Notes under the pieces: model-generated
Seen by the model: the letters and a program-made list of their open reading frames with translations, nothing else
What the model was told of the DNA's origin: nothing
Database searches by the model: none
NCBI RefSeq assembly: GCF_015832195.1
Contig: NC_052017.1
Location: forward strand, 76,137,801 to 76,201,800
Direction of reading: 5' to 3'
DNA length: 64,000 bases
Source: Motacilla alba alba
Lineage: Eukaryota > Chordata > Aves > Passeriformes > Motacillidae
Shown: piece after piece, positions 63,266 to 64,000 of the stretch
How positions within the stretch are numbered: position 1 is the stretch's first letter
Layout: every line of letters starts with the position of its first letter
Position numbers and translations under genes: made by a program

Positions 63266-64000
63266 CTCTATAGACACTGCTTAAAATTAGATAGACCGTA
63301 AAAAAAAAGAAAAAAAAAAAGAAGAACAAAGTGTCATGAATATAAAACAAAGTACATAACTTTAAAATTAAAAGTTTGCTTTATTGTTTGAATGTAAAAC
63401 TTTACTGTACTTCTGAGAAACCAGATAGAAACTGAAATGCAGCACTGCCACTTTGTTTCTAGCACAAATAACAAAAGATGTGTGGAAAAGCCCTTGTTAG
63501 GAGTTTCTGAGTTTTACCTTCTGCTTTTCAGAAAAGGGCTGTATGCAAAAGTACCAAGATAAGCACTGAAGATGCTTCTGACTTTATCTGAATTGAGCTG
63601 TACTGTCAAAAAAATTCAATATTTTTTAATTATTTCTGATGGGTACACAAATTAATGGAATAAAAACCAATCATACAGTGCTGGAGTTTTGACCATATTT
63701 TGATTTTTTCACAGTTGCTAAAAGATCAATACAGCATTTTGTACGACAAATATTTTTGTTACGTCAAAACATCATTAAGTGAAACCCATTTCCTCCATTC
63801 TTATTAAAAAAAAAAAGACTTTATTTGAAGTAGAGCCAGGATTTAATATCACTTTGTCATTTCACTGCACTATTTAAACAGAAAGAAATAATAAAAATAT
63901 TCCTGGAAATTAACCTGAAAATGAATTTCCAGTAAGCATCCTTAATCACTAATATTTCTAGCAGTAGAAGTGTATTTTCCTTCTAGTAAAAAAAATCTGA
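63266..64000. other. AT-rich non-coding end of the window
   Basis: An A-rich tract lies at 63299-63325 and an A11 run near 63806. Nothing else recognised. Confidence 0.55.

Noticed and set aside
1..64000. Bacterial-type systems, CRISPR arrays, tRNA or rRNA genes
   Set aside because: No repeat-spacer arrays, no cloverleaf with A and B boxes noticed, and the CR1 content shows vertebrate nuclear DNA.

Overview
This is a 64 kb piece of vertebrate nuclear DNA, almost certainly from a bird. It is AT-rich, and no multi-exon protein gene can be recognised by eye. What identifies it is the set of CR1 (chicken-repeat-1 type) LINE fragments, in both orientations and from several subfamilies. Several keep the diagnostic 3' end (antisense reading AATCATAGAATCATGAAATGG at about 25.8 kb) or pieces of the CR1 coding region. 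Turtles and crocodilians also carry CR1, so 'bird' is an inference from repeat style, not proof. Bacterial features (operons, CRISPR arrays, ribosome binding sites) are absent, and the short open frames behave as chance frames in AT-rich DNA.

Layout. 1-20.3 kb: AT-rich unique-looking sequence with CR1 copies at 3.3-4.2 kb (split by an LTR-like insertion), 11.8-12.9 kb (inverted 5' part joined to a sense 3' part) and 14.8-15.1 kb, followed by an (ATTTT)n array. 20.4-21.2 kb: the only CpG island, with GC boxes, a CCAAT box, a (GGAC)n/(GGAT)n array and a good splice donor at 21191/21192. I read this as the promoter and first exon of a plus-strand transcript, either a 5'-UTR exon of a gene whose body lies downstream or a lncRNA. 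I could not name it. 21.2-64 kb: AT-rich sequence that would be first-intron or intergenic DNA, with CR1 fragments at 25.8, 33.2, 43.0, 44.6, 49.7, 57.0 and 62.2 kb and several long (AT)n, (GTT)n, poly-C and poly-A tracts.

How it works together. There is no gene set to link. The one functional unit I can support is the CpG-island promoter with its splice donor. The rest is a record of retrotransposition: LTR into CR1, a probable twin-primed CR1, and an internally deleted old CR1. Some repeat-free stretches may be conserved non-coding elements, but that needs alignment.

Limits: all boundaries of degenerate repeats are approximate (tens of bases), subfamily names come from memory of the consensus pattern, and no alignment or base-composition calculation was run.
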